A stretch of 57,230 nucleotides of DNA from Magnetococcales bacterium (GCA_011089965.1 JAANAU010000022.1:1-57230); one strand, 5' to 3'; shown: positions 19,367-28,904, numbered from the stretch's first letter. Numbers and translations: made by a program. The notes: generated by a model from the sequence alone, not told the origin.

Positions 19367-19825
19367 TCACTCATCGACCGAGGCCTGACACCATGGAACC
19401 TGCTTGTGCCCACCATCGTAGGGCGTGGCCAACCCCATCCGCAACAGCCGCGCCCCCACATCCTCTCCGTCCGCCTCCACACGGGCCACAATCCGAAAAT
19501 ATTTGTCCCGCCCCACCTCTTTCAAGGTGATCTCTCCAGCCCGAACCAACAGATGATGCAACTCCCGTTTGGCCACACGCGCCAACAGTTTCTCCTGGGC
19601 ACACTGCCCACGCAGCTCCGGGGTATCCACACCCCGGATGCGGATCGAAATGTTCTCCCCGAACAAAGGAGGCACACCAGGGATCGTCACCCGAAAGGTA
19701 TCCCCATCGTGATTTCCCAAATAGACCACGCCCGCCATGTCGTCATACGCAACCTTGGCAGCCTGGCCTCCGTATGGCAACAGCCATACAGCCAACACGA
19801 TCAGCAAAGCAGAGATGCACTTCAT
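19367..19825 (-). CDS. Exported thermonuclease-like (SNase) protein
   Basis: A 152-residue protein with a clear signal peptide (MKCISALLIVLAVWLLPYGGQAA). The staphylococcal-nuclease core follows: DGDTFRVTIPG, IRIRGVDTPELRG with the R..D..E catalytic set, and GRDKYFRIVARV with the second arginine. It should be an exported calcium-dependent nuclease acting on DNA or RNA. The gene is transcribed leftward, between the XRE gene and the Rpn duplication, with AT-rich flanks of about 160 and 230 nt that contain no other gene. Confidence 0.88.
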   Translation of the reverse strand: MKCISALLIVLAVWLLPYGGQAAKVAYDDMAGVVYLGNHDGDTFRVTIPGVPPLFGENISIRIRGVDTPELRGQCAQEKLLARVAKRELHHLLVRAGEITLKEVGRDKYFRIVARVEADGEDVGARLLRMGLATPYDGGHKQVPWCQASVDE

Positions 19826-20058
19826 GATTGTATAACTTTAGTTGTTTTTTTGCTTTTTTTTATTATATTCATATCCTGACAGTATAGGCAATATTAAAAT
19901 ATCGTAACAATTGATTCAAAAACTAATCAATCGCTCGCATAAAAAAGAAATCAACATCCCGCTCTGGCAGATCTTCTGATTTTCATTCCCATTCCGCTGC
20001 AGATTGACTAGGATGGACAAATCCAGACCATGGCAAACCCTGTACCCACGACAAGCGC

Positions 20059-21003
20059 ATGACTGACCTGACCCAACCTCACGACAAGCTCTTCAAGATG
20101 CTGCTCTCAGACCCGGAGCATGCCGGAGCCTTGTTGCGTGAACAACTGCCCGCACCCATTGTCGCGCTGTTGGCTCCAGGCAACCCGGAACTGGTTCCCG
20201 GTTCATTCCTCAGTCCCGAATTGCGTCCGCATTTCTCGGATCTGCTGTACAAGGCACGCACCCTGGAGGGGACGGACCTCTATTTTTACATTCTGATCGA
20301 ACACAAAAGCTTCCCGGATCGCCGTGTTGCCAGACAGATCGACCGGGGACGCAGCCGTTTCCTGGAACAATGGGAAAAAGAGCATCCGGATTGGCGGTTG
20401 TTGCCAGCGATCATCCCCATGGTGCTCTATCACGGCGTTTCGACCTGGAACATCCCCACGGATTTTCTCTCCCTGGTGGAACACAATGCCAGCATGCGTC
20501 CCTGGCTGCTGGACTTCACCTATCTTCTGGTCGATCTGGGCCGGATTCCGGATGCCAGACTCTCGGCCCATGCCCGGCTCCGCGCTGGACTCTTGACCCT
20601 GAAATACGGCACACACCAGCCCGAAAGCCAAATGCAGGCCCTGGAATCCATTACCCAGGCCCTCCAGGAAGCACCGGAACTCCTGATCGTGCTGCTGCTC
20701 TATATGATGACCACATTTCCCACTCTGGATCGGAAACACATCGATGCCATACTCATCCAGATCGCTCCACAGGAGAAAAACATGATGCAATCCCTGTTTG
20801 CCCGTGAAATCATTGATCAAAACAAAGAGACGTGGAAACTCGAAGGACGCGCCGAGACTCTGCTCCAGCTTCTTCAAGAACGATTTGGCACCATTCCGAA
20901 AACGATCCAGGAACAGATCAAAAGTGCCGGACTGGACGATCTGAAGGCATGGAGCAGTCGCATCCTGAAGGCTGATTCATTGTCTGCGGTTTTTCAATTA
21001 TGA
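20059..21003 (+). CDS. Rpn-family PD-(D/E)XK nuclease / putative transposase, copy 1
   Basis: A 314-residue member of the Rpn (Transposase_31) family. The N-terminus MTDLTQPHDKLFKMLLSDP is the family entry, and YFYILIEHKSFPDRRVARQ carries the ExK half of the PD-(D/E)XK nuclease core. The C-terminus (LLQLLQERFGTIPKTIQEQI...LKAWSSRILKADSLSAVF) is a DUF4351-like tail. Rpn proteins are DNA nucleases linked to recombination and, more recently, to phage defence. The first 305 residues are identical to the next gene apart from the last one or two compared. Its stop overlaps the start of copy 2 as ATGA, so both are read from one message. Confidence 0.88.
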   Translation: MTDLTQPHDKLFKMLLSDPEHAGALLREQLPAPIVALLAPGNPELVPGSFLSPELRPHFSDLLYKARTLEGTDLYFYILIEHKSFPDRRVARQIDRGRSRFLEQWEKEHPDWRLLPAIIPMVLYHGVSTWNIPTDFLSLVEHNASMRPWLLDFTYLLVDLGRIPDARLSAHARLRAGLLTLKYGTHQPESQMQALESITQALQEAPELLIVLLLYMMTTFPTLDRKHIDAILIQIAPQEKNMMQSLFAREIIDQNKETWKLEGRAETLLQLLQERFGTIPKTIQEQIKSAGLDDLKAWSSRILKADSLSAVFQL

Positions 21004-21916
21004 CTGACCTGACCCAACCTCACGACAAGCTCTTCAAGATGCTGCTCTCAGACCCGGAGCATGCCGGAGCCTTGTTGCGTGAACAACTGCCCGCACCCAT
21101 TGTCGCGCTGTTGGCTCCAGGCAACCCGGAACTGGTTCCCGGTTCATTCCTCAGTCCCGAATTGCGTCCGCATTTCTCGGATCTGCTGTACAAGGCACGC
21201 ACCCTGGAGGGGACGGACCTCTATTTTTACATTCTGATCGAACACAAAAGCTTCCCGGATCGCCGTGTTGCCAGACAGATCGACCGGGGACGCAGCCGTT
21301 TCCTGGAACAATGGGAAAAAGAGCATCCGGATTGGCGGTTGTTGCCAGCGATCATCCCCATGGTGCTCTATCACGGCGTTTCGACCTGGAACATCCCCAC
21401 GGATTTTCTCTCCCTGGTGGAACACAATGCCAGCATGCGTCCCTGGCTGCTGGACTTCACCTATCTTCTGGTCGATCTGGGCCGGATTCCGGATGCCAGA
21501 CTCTCGGCCCATGCCCGGCTCCGCGCTGGACTCTTGACCCTGAAATACGGCACACACCAGCCCGAAAGCCAAATGCAGGCCCTGGAATCCATTACCCAGG
21601 CCCTCCAGGAAGCACCGGAACTCCTGATCGTGCTGCTGCTCTATATGATGACCACATTTCCCACTCTGGATCGGAAACACATCGATGCCATACTCATCCA
21701 GATCGCTCCACAGGAGAAAAACATGATGCAATCCCTGTTTGCCCGTGAAATCATTGATCAAAACAAAGAGACGTGGAAACTCGAAGGACGCGCCGAGACT
21801 CTGCTCCAGCTTCTTCAAGAACGATTTGGCACCATTCCGAAAACGATCCAGGAACAGATCAAAAGTGCCGGACTGGACGATCTGAAGGCATGGAGCAGTC
21901 GCATCCTGAAGGCTGA
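20059..21916 (+). repeat. Direct tandem duplication, 917 bp identical unit, 941 bp offset
   Basis: Bases 20059-20975 recur at 21000-21916. Reading in several frames gives the same peptides for both copies, which shows DNA identity and not just protein identity. The repeat begins exactly at each ATG, with unrelated sequence upstream. It ends just before the last codons, where copy 1 and copy 2 diverge. Confidence 0.93.
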
Positions 21917-21965
21917 ATCGCTCTCCGCTGTCTTTCAGCAGATGCCACAACCTGGATCACATTAA
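21000..21965 (+). CDS. Rpn-family PD-(D/E)XK nuclease / putative transposase, copy 2
   Basis: A 321-residue protein, identical to copy 1 over about 305 residues and then differing: copy 1 ends DSLSAVFQL and copy 2 ends ESLSAVFQQMPQPGSH. The ExK motif (IEHK) and the DUF4351-like tail are intact. It is translationally coupled to copy 1 through the ATGA overlap. Its stop codon overlaps the stop of the convergent histidine kinase gene by 4 nt. The complete frame argues that both copies are functional or very recently duplicated. Confidence 0.88.
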   Translation: MTDLTQPHDKLFKMLLSDPEHAGALLREQLPAPIVALLAPGNPELVPGSFLSPELRPHFSDLLYKARTLEGTDLYFYILIEHKSFPDRRVARQIDRGRSRFLEQWEKEHPDWRLLPAIIPMVLYHGVSTWNIPTDFLSLVEHNASMRPWLLDFTYLLVDLGRIPDARLSAHARLRAGLLTLKYGTHQPESQMQALESITQALQEAPELLIVLLLYMMTTFPTLDRKHIDAILIQIAPQEKNMMQSLFAREIIDQNKETWKLEGRAETLLQLLQERFGTIPKTIQEQIKSAGLDDLKAWSSRILKAESLSAVFQQMPQPGSH

Positions 21966-24900
21966 TCCAGACTCTCCCGCGCCAAAGCTGCCCGCAGCCC
22001 GGGAATGGCGGCCTGGAATGCGGCCATGGCTGCGGGATGGAGACGCAAGGCTGGCACCGTATCCCGTTCCCGGGCCGACTTTTCGATCACGGCACACAAC
22101 TCGGACAAGGCCATGGCCCCGACTGTGGCACTGTTGGACTTCAACGAGTGGGCCGCAGCGCGCACCACTTCAGGTTCCGCCCCCATCCCGCCCCGCTCGA
22201 TGGCCTCCAACAGATTCGGCGTACTCTCCAAAAACTCCTCGATCACCAGAGAAAAGGCACCGGGCACTGCCTTCATGGCGTGCCAGAACCGTTCCAGACA
22301 CTCCGGATCCAAAAACAGTGCCTTGCCCTCATCCGGATACTCCAATGCCACGGGTGATGGTGCAACCCGCTCTTTGCCATCCCGCTTGGGCAACCATTGG
22401 GAGAGCTTGGCGACCAGGCCATCCCACAACACCGGCTTGGGCAGATAGTCGTTCATGCCCGCCTCCAGACACCGTTCACGATCTCCGCTCAAGGCATTGG
22501 CCGTCATGGCGACAATCGGGATCTCCCCCTGTCCACGCAACCCTTCCCACTCACGGATGCGCCGGGTCGCTTCCAGTCCATCCATGACCGGCATCTGCAT
22601 GTCCATCAGAATCACATCCGGACGTCCTGCCAAAGCCTTGGCCACCCCTTCCTCGCCATCGCGGGCAATCTCCACCTCCAATCCCAACTGCTTCAGCATG
22701 CTGGCTGCCACCTGCTGATTGACAAAGGTGTCTTCCACCAGCAGCACCTTGCCAGAAAAGGCCACCTCTCCCCGCATGCCCGACTCGTCACCACGCCCGT
22801 CCACACCCGCAGAGGCCAATCCCATCAATCCTTCCAACGCACGGACCAGGCGATGCGGACCCACCGGTTTCATGACCACTGCCCCGATCCCGGCCTCCTG
22901 CAAGACCGACTCTTCCAGATAGATGCCGCAACTGAGCATGAGCACTTTCATCTGTGGAATGGCCGGATCCTGACGAATGGCCCGCGCCAACTCCAATCCA
23001 TCCATTCCCGGCATGCGCATATCAACGACCGCCAGATCAAATGGAGGCTGATGTGACTCCCGGGGCATACGCAACAGTTGCAGCGCCTCGACACCTCCCG
23101 CCACAGCCTGGCAATGCATGCCCCACATGTGAAAATAATGCTCCAATACCATCCGGTTGGTATCGTTATCATCCACCACCAACACCCGTACCGTACCAAA
23201 ATCCGGCCAGGATGCGGGTGGAACCGTCAACTCCTTGGCAAATTCGATCTCAAACCAGAACATCGAGCCGCCTCCGGGCTGACTGGCCAACCCGATGGTT
23301 CCGCCCATGGACTCCACGATCTGTCTGGAGATCACCAAACCCAGACCGGTCCCGCCAAAACGGCGTGTCGTGGAGTCATCGGCCTGGACAAACGGTTGAA
23401 ACAAACGCTCACGTGCCTGCTCTTCAATCCCGATACCCGTGTCGATGATATGAAAACGGACCCGAACACGCTCCGTGTTCTCCTCCACCAGATCTGCCCG
23501 AATGATCACCTCACCGCTTTGCGTGAACTTGATGGCATTGCCCGCCAGATTGATCAATACCTGACGCAAACGCACGGCATCGCCAATCCAGACCGGATGG
23601 ATCCGACAGGAGAGGTGCAACACCACCTCCAACCCCTTGCCAAACGCCGTACCGGAAAGCATGGTCCCGATACTGTCCACCACCTCGAACCAATCAAACG
23701 GAATCCGTTCCAGAGTCAGCTTGCCGGCCTCGATTTTGGAAAAATCGAGGATGTCATTGAGGATATTCAACTGCAACTCCGCCGACTGGATGGCCACCGC
23801 CAAATATTGGCGCTGGATCGGATTCATGCGGGTTTTGCCGAGCAGGGTCAACATGCCGATCACCCCGTTCATCGGGGTGCGCACCTCATGGCTCATATTG
23901 GCCAGAAAAGTGCTTTTGGCGTGACTGGCCGATTCGGCCTTCTCTTTGGCCAGGATCAACTGCCGATCCACGATCATCTTGTCCACAATGCTGGCCAGGG
24001 TATTGCGTACGGTGCCCAGAAAATCCTCTTCGTCCTTGCCGCACACATGTCCCGGAGGCAAGAAGATCTGCATCACCCCTTTGACCGGTCCATCCGCGAA
24101 CAGAGGTGCCGAATAATATCCCCACGGCCCTCTCAATCCTGGAATCACCCCTCCTGGCCAGTGTGCCGAGGTCATGAAACGAATTCCCGGGGTATTGCGC
24201 CCCCAGACCGTCTCCAGGAAGGCCTGACTGGCCCGCGCCGCACTCCCGGCATCCGGCAGACCGATCTGACACACCACATCGCAACCATTCTCCCCGGCGC
24301 CAAACAGATGGATGGCACCACGACCATCCGGCACAAACCAGGGTGCCACCAGAATCCTTTCCAACCCATCCTGCAGAAAATCGCGCAACCGACTGCTCCG
24401 CTCCATGGCGGCCAGCAACAACCCGTTGAGAATGTCCTGGGCCTGCTTGGAACGGAGCAGACGGGCCTGGGCAATCCGGCGGTCCGTGATGTCCGTGGCA
24501 ATCCCGCAAATCGAAATACAACCACTGTCATCAGCCACCACCGGAAAACGGATGGTATGAAAAATCCGTTTCTCATCGCCCAACGGCACGATCATGTCCA
24601 CTTCCGAGGCCACGCCCCGTTGCAAAACCGTGCGATCCGATTCGGCAAACCCCTGGGCGATCTCCTCGGAAAACAGATCCTGATCCCGATGACCGATGAC
24701 AACATCCGGATCAAGCCGAAAGCTCTCGTGAAACAGTCGATTGGCCAGAAGATAGCGACCGGTCGGATCCTTCAGAAAAACCAGACTCGGCATGTTGTCA
24801 AGAATCGCCTGCAACCGGTTTTCGCTGCGTGCCAATTTGTCGAAGGTCTCACGCAACTGCAATTCGGCCTGTTTGCGATGGGTGACATCTTCCTGGGTGC

Positions 24901-26587
24901 AGACAAAATGGGTAATCAGGCCATCGTTATTCACCAACGGCGACAACGATGCGTGAACCCAGAACCGGGTGCCATCCTTGCGCACGATCTGGGACTCCTC
25001 ACGCCAGGCATGACCGTTTCTCAAAGCATCCCACATCAATGCATGATCCTGGTCTGACCTGGAATCGGCCTGAAGAATGGCCGGGGTGGAACCTTGCACT
25101 TCACCGGCATCAAAACCGGTCAGTTGGGTGAAACGGGAATTCACATACTCGATGCGACCTGCGGCATCGGTGATCAGGACAATATTCGGGCTTTGCTCCA
25201 CTGCCGTGGAGAGCTTCTGGATCACTGCCTGATCTGCCCGTTTCTCTTCCAGCAGCCGATCCCGGCGAATGGCCGCATCCAGGGTATTGGCCGCCAGTTG
25301 CATGGCATCGATCTCGCCGGAACTCCAGGTACGCTCCCGGCGACAATCCTCAAACCCCAACAACCCCCACAGACGGTCGTGGACCAGAATCGGCATGACG
25401 GCAATCGACAAAATGCCGCGCGCATTCAAAAAGGCCCGCTCCTCCTCCGGGAAATCCCGCGTCCTGCCAAACAGATGGTCTCCGCGCACAAACCGTTCCC
25501 GCCAACGGGCCAACCCGAAACGATCCAAAGGCGAACCATGCTCGGCATCCTCGATCTGACTTTGAATACCGGGCGCCATCCACTCATGTATCAAGGTAAT
25601 CAAAATTGTATTATTCTCATCAATCTGCGCCTTGAGCAGATAGGAACGGCTGACATTGGCCGCACTGCCCAGATCCTGCAAGGCCGCATCGATATTCTGG
25701 TGCCATCCTCCCTGAAACAACAGCCGTTGGGCGATGGCCGCCACACTGTTCAAAACGCGGGTCCGTTTGGCCACCTGCTCTTCCAGGATCCTGCGATGTT
25801 GAGCCAGATCCTTTTCCGCCTGTTTGCGCCGTTTGGATTCGCGAATGGCCACAACCCCAAAGGCCAGGGTATTGGCCAATTCGGTCATCAATTCGATTTC
25901 AGCGGCGACAAAGGCATGCGGCCTGGCAGAATAGATGCTCAACACCCCGAACAGCCGTTCCCCATCGAGCATCGGAACGGCCAGGGTCGCAGCATAGCCA
26001 TGGCGCACGGCCTGGGTGCGCCACTCTCCGGCCTGCACGTCATGCACCAGATTGGCCATCAAGGTGGGTGCGCGGTTGCGGATGGTGGTGCAGGCAGGCT
26101 CCTGGCGATTACCCGAGTCGATCCAGGTCTTGCGAAAGGCATACAGCTCTTCCTGGGTAAGTTTGGAGTGGGCCACCGGGGTGATGACCGGCTCTCCCCC
26201 CCCTTCCACAAAACCGCACCAGGCAAACCGGTATCCCCCGACCTCCACCAGCAAGGCGCAGGCACGCGCCAGGATCACCACCTCATTTTTCTCCTGGTTG
26301 ACCAGTTTATGGCACTGCTCCAACAGGGTGAGGGCACGATTGGCCGTGGTCAACTCCTGTTTTGCCCGCGCATGGCGGCGTACATCTGCTTGCAGACGCA
26401 GATGCTGCATGACAAAAAAAACGGTCAGAAATACCCCGCCAAACAACAAAACCCAACGCAGATTTCCACTCTCATGGACCGTCTGGTGCGACAACCACCA
26501 GGAGACCAGAGTCGCTCCACATCCCAGACCGGCAATGCCCCATACCCAAAGCTGCCGCCACCATCCAGCCGCAAAGAGCGTGTTCAT
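21962..26587 (-). CDS. Hybrid histidine kinase with GAF, PAS, two receiver and HPt domains
   Basis: A 1,541-residue membrane sensor. Two N-terminal membrane helices (about 10-30 and 40-62) are followed by a GAF-like domain (about 90-240), a second GAF-like domain (about 280-440), two PAS domains (SPNIVLITDAAGRIEYVNSRF, then DNMPSLVFLKDPTGRYLLANR), and a further GAF-like block. Next come HisKA with SHEVRTPMNG, an HATPase domain (DTGIGIEEQ, FGGTGLGLVISRQ), receiver 1 (VLVVDDNDTN, VVDMRMPGMDG), receiver 2 (LLVEDTFVNQ, LMDMQMPVMDG) and an HPt domain (AAHSLKSNSATVG). This is a complete His-Asp-His-Asp phosphorelay chain in one protein. The output regulator is not adjacent. Its start overlaps the HAD stop as ATGA, so it is the third gene of an argJ operon. 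Confidence 0.95.
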   Translation of the reverse strand: MNTLFAAGWWRQLWVWGIAGLGCGATLVSWWLSHQTVHESGNLRWVLLFGGVFLTVFFVMQHLRLQADVRRHARAKQELTTANRALTLLEQCHKLVNQEKNEVVILARACALLVEVGGYRFAWCGFVEGGGEPVITPVAHSKLTQEELYAFRKTWIDSGNRQEPACTTIRNRAPTLMANLVHDVQAGEWRTQAVRHGYAATLAVPMLDGERLFGVLSIYSARPHAFVAAEIELMTELANTLAFGVVAIRESKRRKQAEKDLAQHRRILEEQVAKRTRVLNSVAAIAQRLLFQGGWHQNIDAALQDLGSAANVSRSYLLKAQIDENNTILITLIHEWMAPGIQSQIEDAEHGSPLDRFGLARWRERFVRGDHLFGRTRDFPEEERAFLNARGILSIAVMPILVHDRLWGLLGFEDCRRERTWSSGEIDAMQLAANTLDAAIRRDRLLEEKRADQAVIQKLSTAVEQSPNIVLITDAAGRIEYVNSRFTQLTGFDAGEVQGSTPAILQADSRSDQDHALMWDALRNGHAWREESQIVRKDGTRFWVHASLSPLVNNDGLITHFVCTQEDVTHRKQAELQLRETFDKLARSENRLQAILDNMPSLVFLKDPTGRYLLANRLFHESFRLDPDVVIGHRDQDLFSEEIAQGFAESDRTVLQRGVASEVDMIVPLGDEKRIFHTIRFPVVADDSGCISICGIATDITDRRIAQARLLRSKQAQDILNGLLLAAMERSSRLRDFLQDGLERILVAPWFVPDGRGAIHLFGAGENGCDVVCQIGLPDAGSAARASQAFLETVWGRNTPGIRFMTSAHWPGGVIPGLRGPWGYYSAPLFADGPVKGVMQIFLPPGHVCGKDEEDFLGTVRNTLASIVDKMIVDRQLILAKEKAESASHAKSTFLANMSHEVRTPMNGVIGMLTLLGKTRMNPIQRQYLAVAIQSAELQLNILNDILDFSKIEAGKLTLERIPFDWFEVVDSIGTMLSGTAFGKGLEVVLHLSCRIHPVWIGDAVRLRQVLINLAGNAIKFTQSGEVIIRADLVEENTERVRVRFHIIDTGIGIEEQARERLFQPFVQADDSTTRRFGGTGLGLVISRQIVESMGGTIGLASQPGGGSMFWFEIEFAKELTVPPASWPDFGTVRVLVVDDNDTNRMVLEHYFHMWGMHCQAVAGGVEALQLLRMPRESHQPPFDLAVVDMRMPGMDGLELARAIRQDPAIPQMKVLMLSCGIYLEESVLQEAGIGAVVMKPVGPHRLVRALEGLMGLASAGVDGRGDESGMRGEVAFSGKVLLVEDTFVNQQVAASMLKQLGLEVEIARDGEEGVAKALAGRPDVILMDMQMPVMDGLEATRRIREWEGLRGQGEIPIVAMTANALSGDRERCLEAGMNDYLPKPVLWDGLVAKLSQWLPKRDGKERVAPSPVALEYPDEGKALFLDPECLERFWHAMKAVPGAFSLVIEEFLESTPNLLEAIERGGMGAEPEVVRAAAHSLKSNSATVGAMALSELCAVIEKSARERDTVPALRLHPAAMAAFQAAIPGLRAALARESLD

Positions 26588-27276
26588 GCAACCTCATCTC
26601 CCGACCACTCCACGGGAACACCCAGATCCCGGAAATCCATCACCGCCGGAAAACCTCCGCCAGGATTGGGGGGCGACGAGGAGTTGGGCAGCAGCACCTG
26701 CCGCACATGGCCAAGGCCATAATTCCGGGCTGCGGTCAGCACCGGTTCGGAATCATCCACCAGCACGGTGGTCACCGGATCAACACCGAGCCTGGCTTGC
26801 AAGGCCGGCCAGAATTCGGCCTGTTCCTTGGCCCATCCCACCTCGTGACTGGTGATGGCCGATGTCAGATAGGCACCGATGGGGGTGCGTGCCAGTTTCA
26901 TCTCCAGCGAGTAGGGATGGGCATTGGTGACCAGATGGACCGGTCGTCCAGAGGCCTGCAACGCCTCAAGAAACGGCAACACATAAGGATGCACCCGAAT
27001 CAGGTGGGCCACCTGCTCTTTCAGAAGCGGAATGTCCAGACCGAGCCGTTGCGACCAGTGATCCAGATCGTACCAGGCCAAAGTGCCCTGCTGTTCGTGG
27101 TAGGCAGAGATGACCTGCTGCCAGGCACAATCAAAGTCAACCCCGAACTTGACGGCATAGGCCTGGGGAACCGTTTGCCGAAAAAAATGATCATCAAAAT
27201 GCAGATCCAACAACGTGCCGTCCATGTCGAGCAGCACGGTCTGAATCCGGGACCAGGGCAACGGGATCCGGTTCAC
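26584..27276 (-). CDS. HAD-superfamily hydrolase
   Basis: A 230-residue HAD phosphatase. Motif I is LLDMDGTLLDL (Asp17/Asp19), motif II lies around LVTNAHP, the motif III lysine is in the SHEVGWAKEQAEFW segment, and VLVDDSEPVL carries motif IV. The cap insertion fits a C1-type, YrfG/GMP-phosphatase-like protein, but substrate is not predictable. It starts at a GTG that overlaps the argJ stop (GTGA), and its stop overlaps the kinase start (ATGA). A longer upstream frame to 27708 lies wholly within argJ and is rejected. Confidence 0.9.
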   Translation of the reverse strand: MNRIPLPWSRIQTVLLDMDGTLLDLHFDDHFFRQTVPQAYAVKFGVDFDCAWQQVISAYHEQQGTLAWYDLDHWSQRLGLDIPLLKEQVAHLIRVHPYVLPFLEALQASGRPVHLVTNAHPYSLEMKLARTPIGAYLTSAITSHEVGWAKEQAEFWPALQARLGVDPVTTVLVDDSEPVLTAARNYGLGHVRQVLLPNSSSPPNPGGGFPAVMDFRDLGVPVEWSGDEVA

Positions 27277-28499
27277 GTCCGATAGTCCGCATTGATCGTG
27301 ATATAACCATGGGTCAGATCGCAGGTCCAGACGGTATGACTCTCGGTCCCGACAGCCAGATCGACCCGGATGGCAATCTCTTCTTGGGCCATGACAGCAG
27401 CACCCTGCTCTTCGGAGTAGCCGGGAGCCAACTGGCCGTGGGCCAGAACCAACACCTCGCCCAACCACAAAGAGAGTTCCTCTGGTTGCATCACCACCTT
27501 GGCCGTACCCACTGCCGCCAGAATGCGGCCCCAGTTGGGATCGCTGCCTGCCAGAGCGGTTTTGACCAGCGGGCTGTTGGCAATGGCCATGGCGGCCTGA
27601 TCCGCCTCCCAGACGCTGGCTGCTCCCGTCACGGTGATGGTGACGAATTTGGTGGCACCCTCGCCATCGCGCACGATCATCCGGGCCAACTCCTGACACA
27701 AAGCGCACAGCTCGGTCAACAGGGTCTGGGCTGCCGGACTCTCTGCACGGGTGATCGGCGCATGTCCGGCCTGACCCGAAGCAAACAGCAGCACGGTATC
27801 GTTGGTGGATTGATCCCCATCCACGGTAATGGCATTGAAACTGACCCGTACGGCGCTCTCCAGCAGTCGTTGCAGCACGGCAGGCGTGACCGAGGCATCC
27901 GTGAACACAAAGCCCAACATGGTGGCCATATCGGGCCGGATCATGCCAGCCCCCTTGGCCATGCCGATCATCCGGACCGTCTGCCCCTCGATCTCACACG
28001 AGCGCACGGCCAGTTTGGGAAAGGTATCGGTGGTCATGATCGCCCGTGCCGCCTGCTCCCAGCCTCCTGCGGCCATCCTTTGGACCAGCTCCGGCATGGC
28101 GTTCAGAATCCGCTCTTCCGGCAGTGGCACGCCGATCACCCCCGTGGAGGCGACGAACAGCTCCTCAACCGGCAGAGCCAGCAGCCGTGCCGCTTCGGCC
28201 GTCACATTCCCGGCTGCCCGCAGGCCCGATTCACCCGTCACTGCATTGGCATTGCCCGAGTTGACCACCAGCCCGCGCGCCTGACCTTGGACCAGACGTT
28301 TCCGACACAACGCCACAGGTGCGGCCTGCACCTGATTGCGGGTGAAAACCCCTGCCACCGTGGTGCCCGGCTCCATGGCCACCACCACAAGATCCTCCCG
28401 CTCACGCTGGCCATTCTTGATTCCGCAACGCGCGGTTGCCAATCGAAATCCCGCCACTTCTGGCAGATCAACGGGAATGGGGGGGGGACGCACGGCCAT
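27273..28499 (-). CDS. argJ: Bifunctional glutamate N-acetyltransferase / amino-acid acetyltransferase
   Basis: A 408-residue ArgJ that recycles the acetyl group of N-acetylornithine onto glutamate in the cyclic arginine pathway. It is made as a precursor that cleaves itself between Ala and Thr in the conserved MATML motif, here Ala192-Thr193 (RPDMATMLGF). STGVIG, also conserved, lies near residue 118. The C-terminus ends in GYITINADYRT, typical of the family. AGGAG lies 8 nt upstream of the ATG at MAVRPP. It heads an operon with the HAD gene and the hybrid kinase. Confidence 0.95.
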   Translation of the reverse strand: MAVRPPPIPVDLPEVAGFRLATARCGIKNGQREREDLVVVAMEPGTTVAGVFTRNQVQAAPVALCRKRLVQGQARGLVVNSGNANAVTGESGLRAAGNVTAEAARLLALPVEELFVASTGVIGVPLPEERILNAMPELVQRMAAGGWEQAARAIMTTDTFPKLAVRSCEIEGQTVRMIGMAKGAGMIRPDMATMLGFVFTDASVTPAVLQRLLESAVRVSFNAITVDGDQSTNDTVLLFASGQAGHAPITRAESPAAQTLLTELCALCQELARMIVRDGEGATKFVTITVTGAASVWEADQAAMAIANSPLVKTALAGSDPNWGRILAAVGTAKVVMQPEELSLWLGEVLVLAHGQLAPGYSEEQGAAVMAQEEIAIRVDLAVGTESHTVWTCDLTHGYITINADYRT

Positions 28500-28635
28500 G
28501 TTGGGATCTCCTGTGCTCTTGAAGCGTGGTGCCATTGTGGAAATCTGGCACGATCATTGAAAAGAATTCACGAAAATCGCACGGTTGGTGCGCAACACGG
28601 GCACGATTTCTTGACATTATAAGGAACAGTTGACC

Positions 28636-28830
28636 ATGGGACAATACACGACCATCCGGATTCCCCCCAGTCGCGACGGGTTCAACGACCTGGAACCCGA
28701 ATATCAGGAAATGTGGGATTGGTTCTGCCCGACCTCAGACCATGGCGATCCGCACGGCATGCCGTTAAGCTGGCGCGCCATGATAGCCGCCCACCAGATG
28801 CAACGCACCCATCCGCTGCGTGGCAGGTAA
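28636..28830 (+). CDS. Small hypothetical protein
   Basis: A 64-residue acidic and tryptophan-containing protein (MGQYTTIRIPPSRDGFNDLEPEYQEMWDWFC...) with no family I recognise. AAGGAA lies upstream of the ATG, with rather long spacing. It diverges from argJ and converges on the ATP-grasp gene. Codon use resembles the neighbours, so it may be real. Confidence 0.45.
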   Translation: MGQYTTIRIPPSRDGFNDLEPEYQEMWDWFCPTSDHGDPHGMPLSWRAMIAAHQMQRTHPLRGR

Positions 28831-28857
28831 CCAAAGCTTGATGCAAACATCCGGAAT

Positions 28858-28904
28858 CCAGGGGGATCATCCCCTGGTAAAGCTTGGGACAGGAGCCACC
28901 CAAG
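28858..28904. repeat. Double stem-loop between the small gene and the ATP-grasp gene
   Basis: Two inverted repeats stand side by side: CCAGGGG-gatcat-CCCCTGG at 28858-28877 and CTTGGG...CCCAAG at 28883-28904. The second is followed by a run of eight A on the + strand. No T-run follows in either orientation, so it is not a canonical terminator. The first stem resembles the elements at 57182-57230, suggesting a dispersed family. Confidence 0.55.

Noticed and set aside
23078-26722. Long rightward open frames across the histidine kinase
   Set aside because: They are shadows of the hybrid kinase, which has all domain signatures on the other strand.
27277-27708. N-terminal extension of the HAD protein
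   Set aside because: It lies entirely inside argJ and reads as arginine/glycine-rich noise; the GTGA overlap start fits better.
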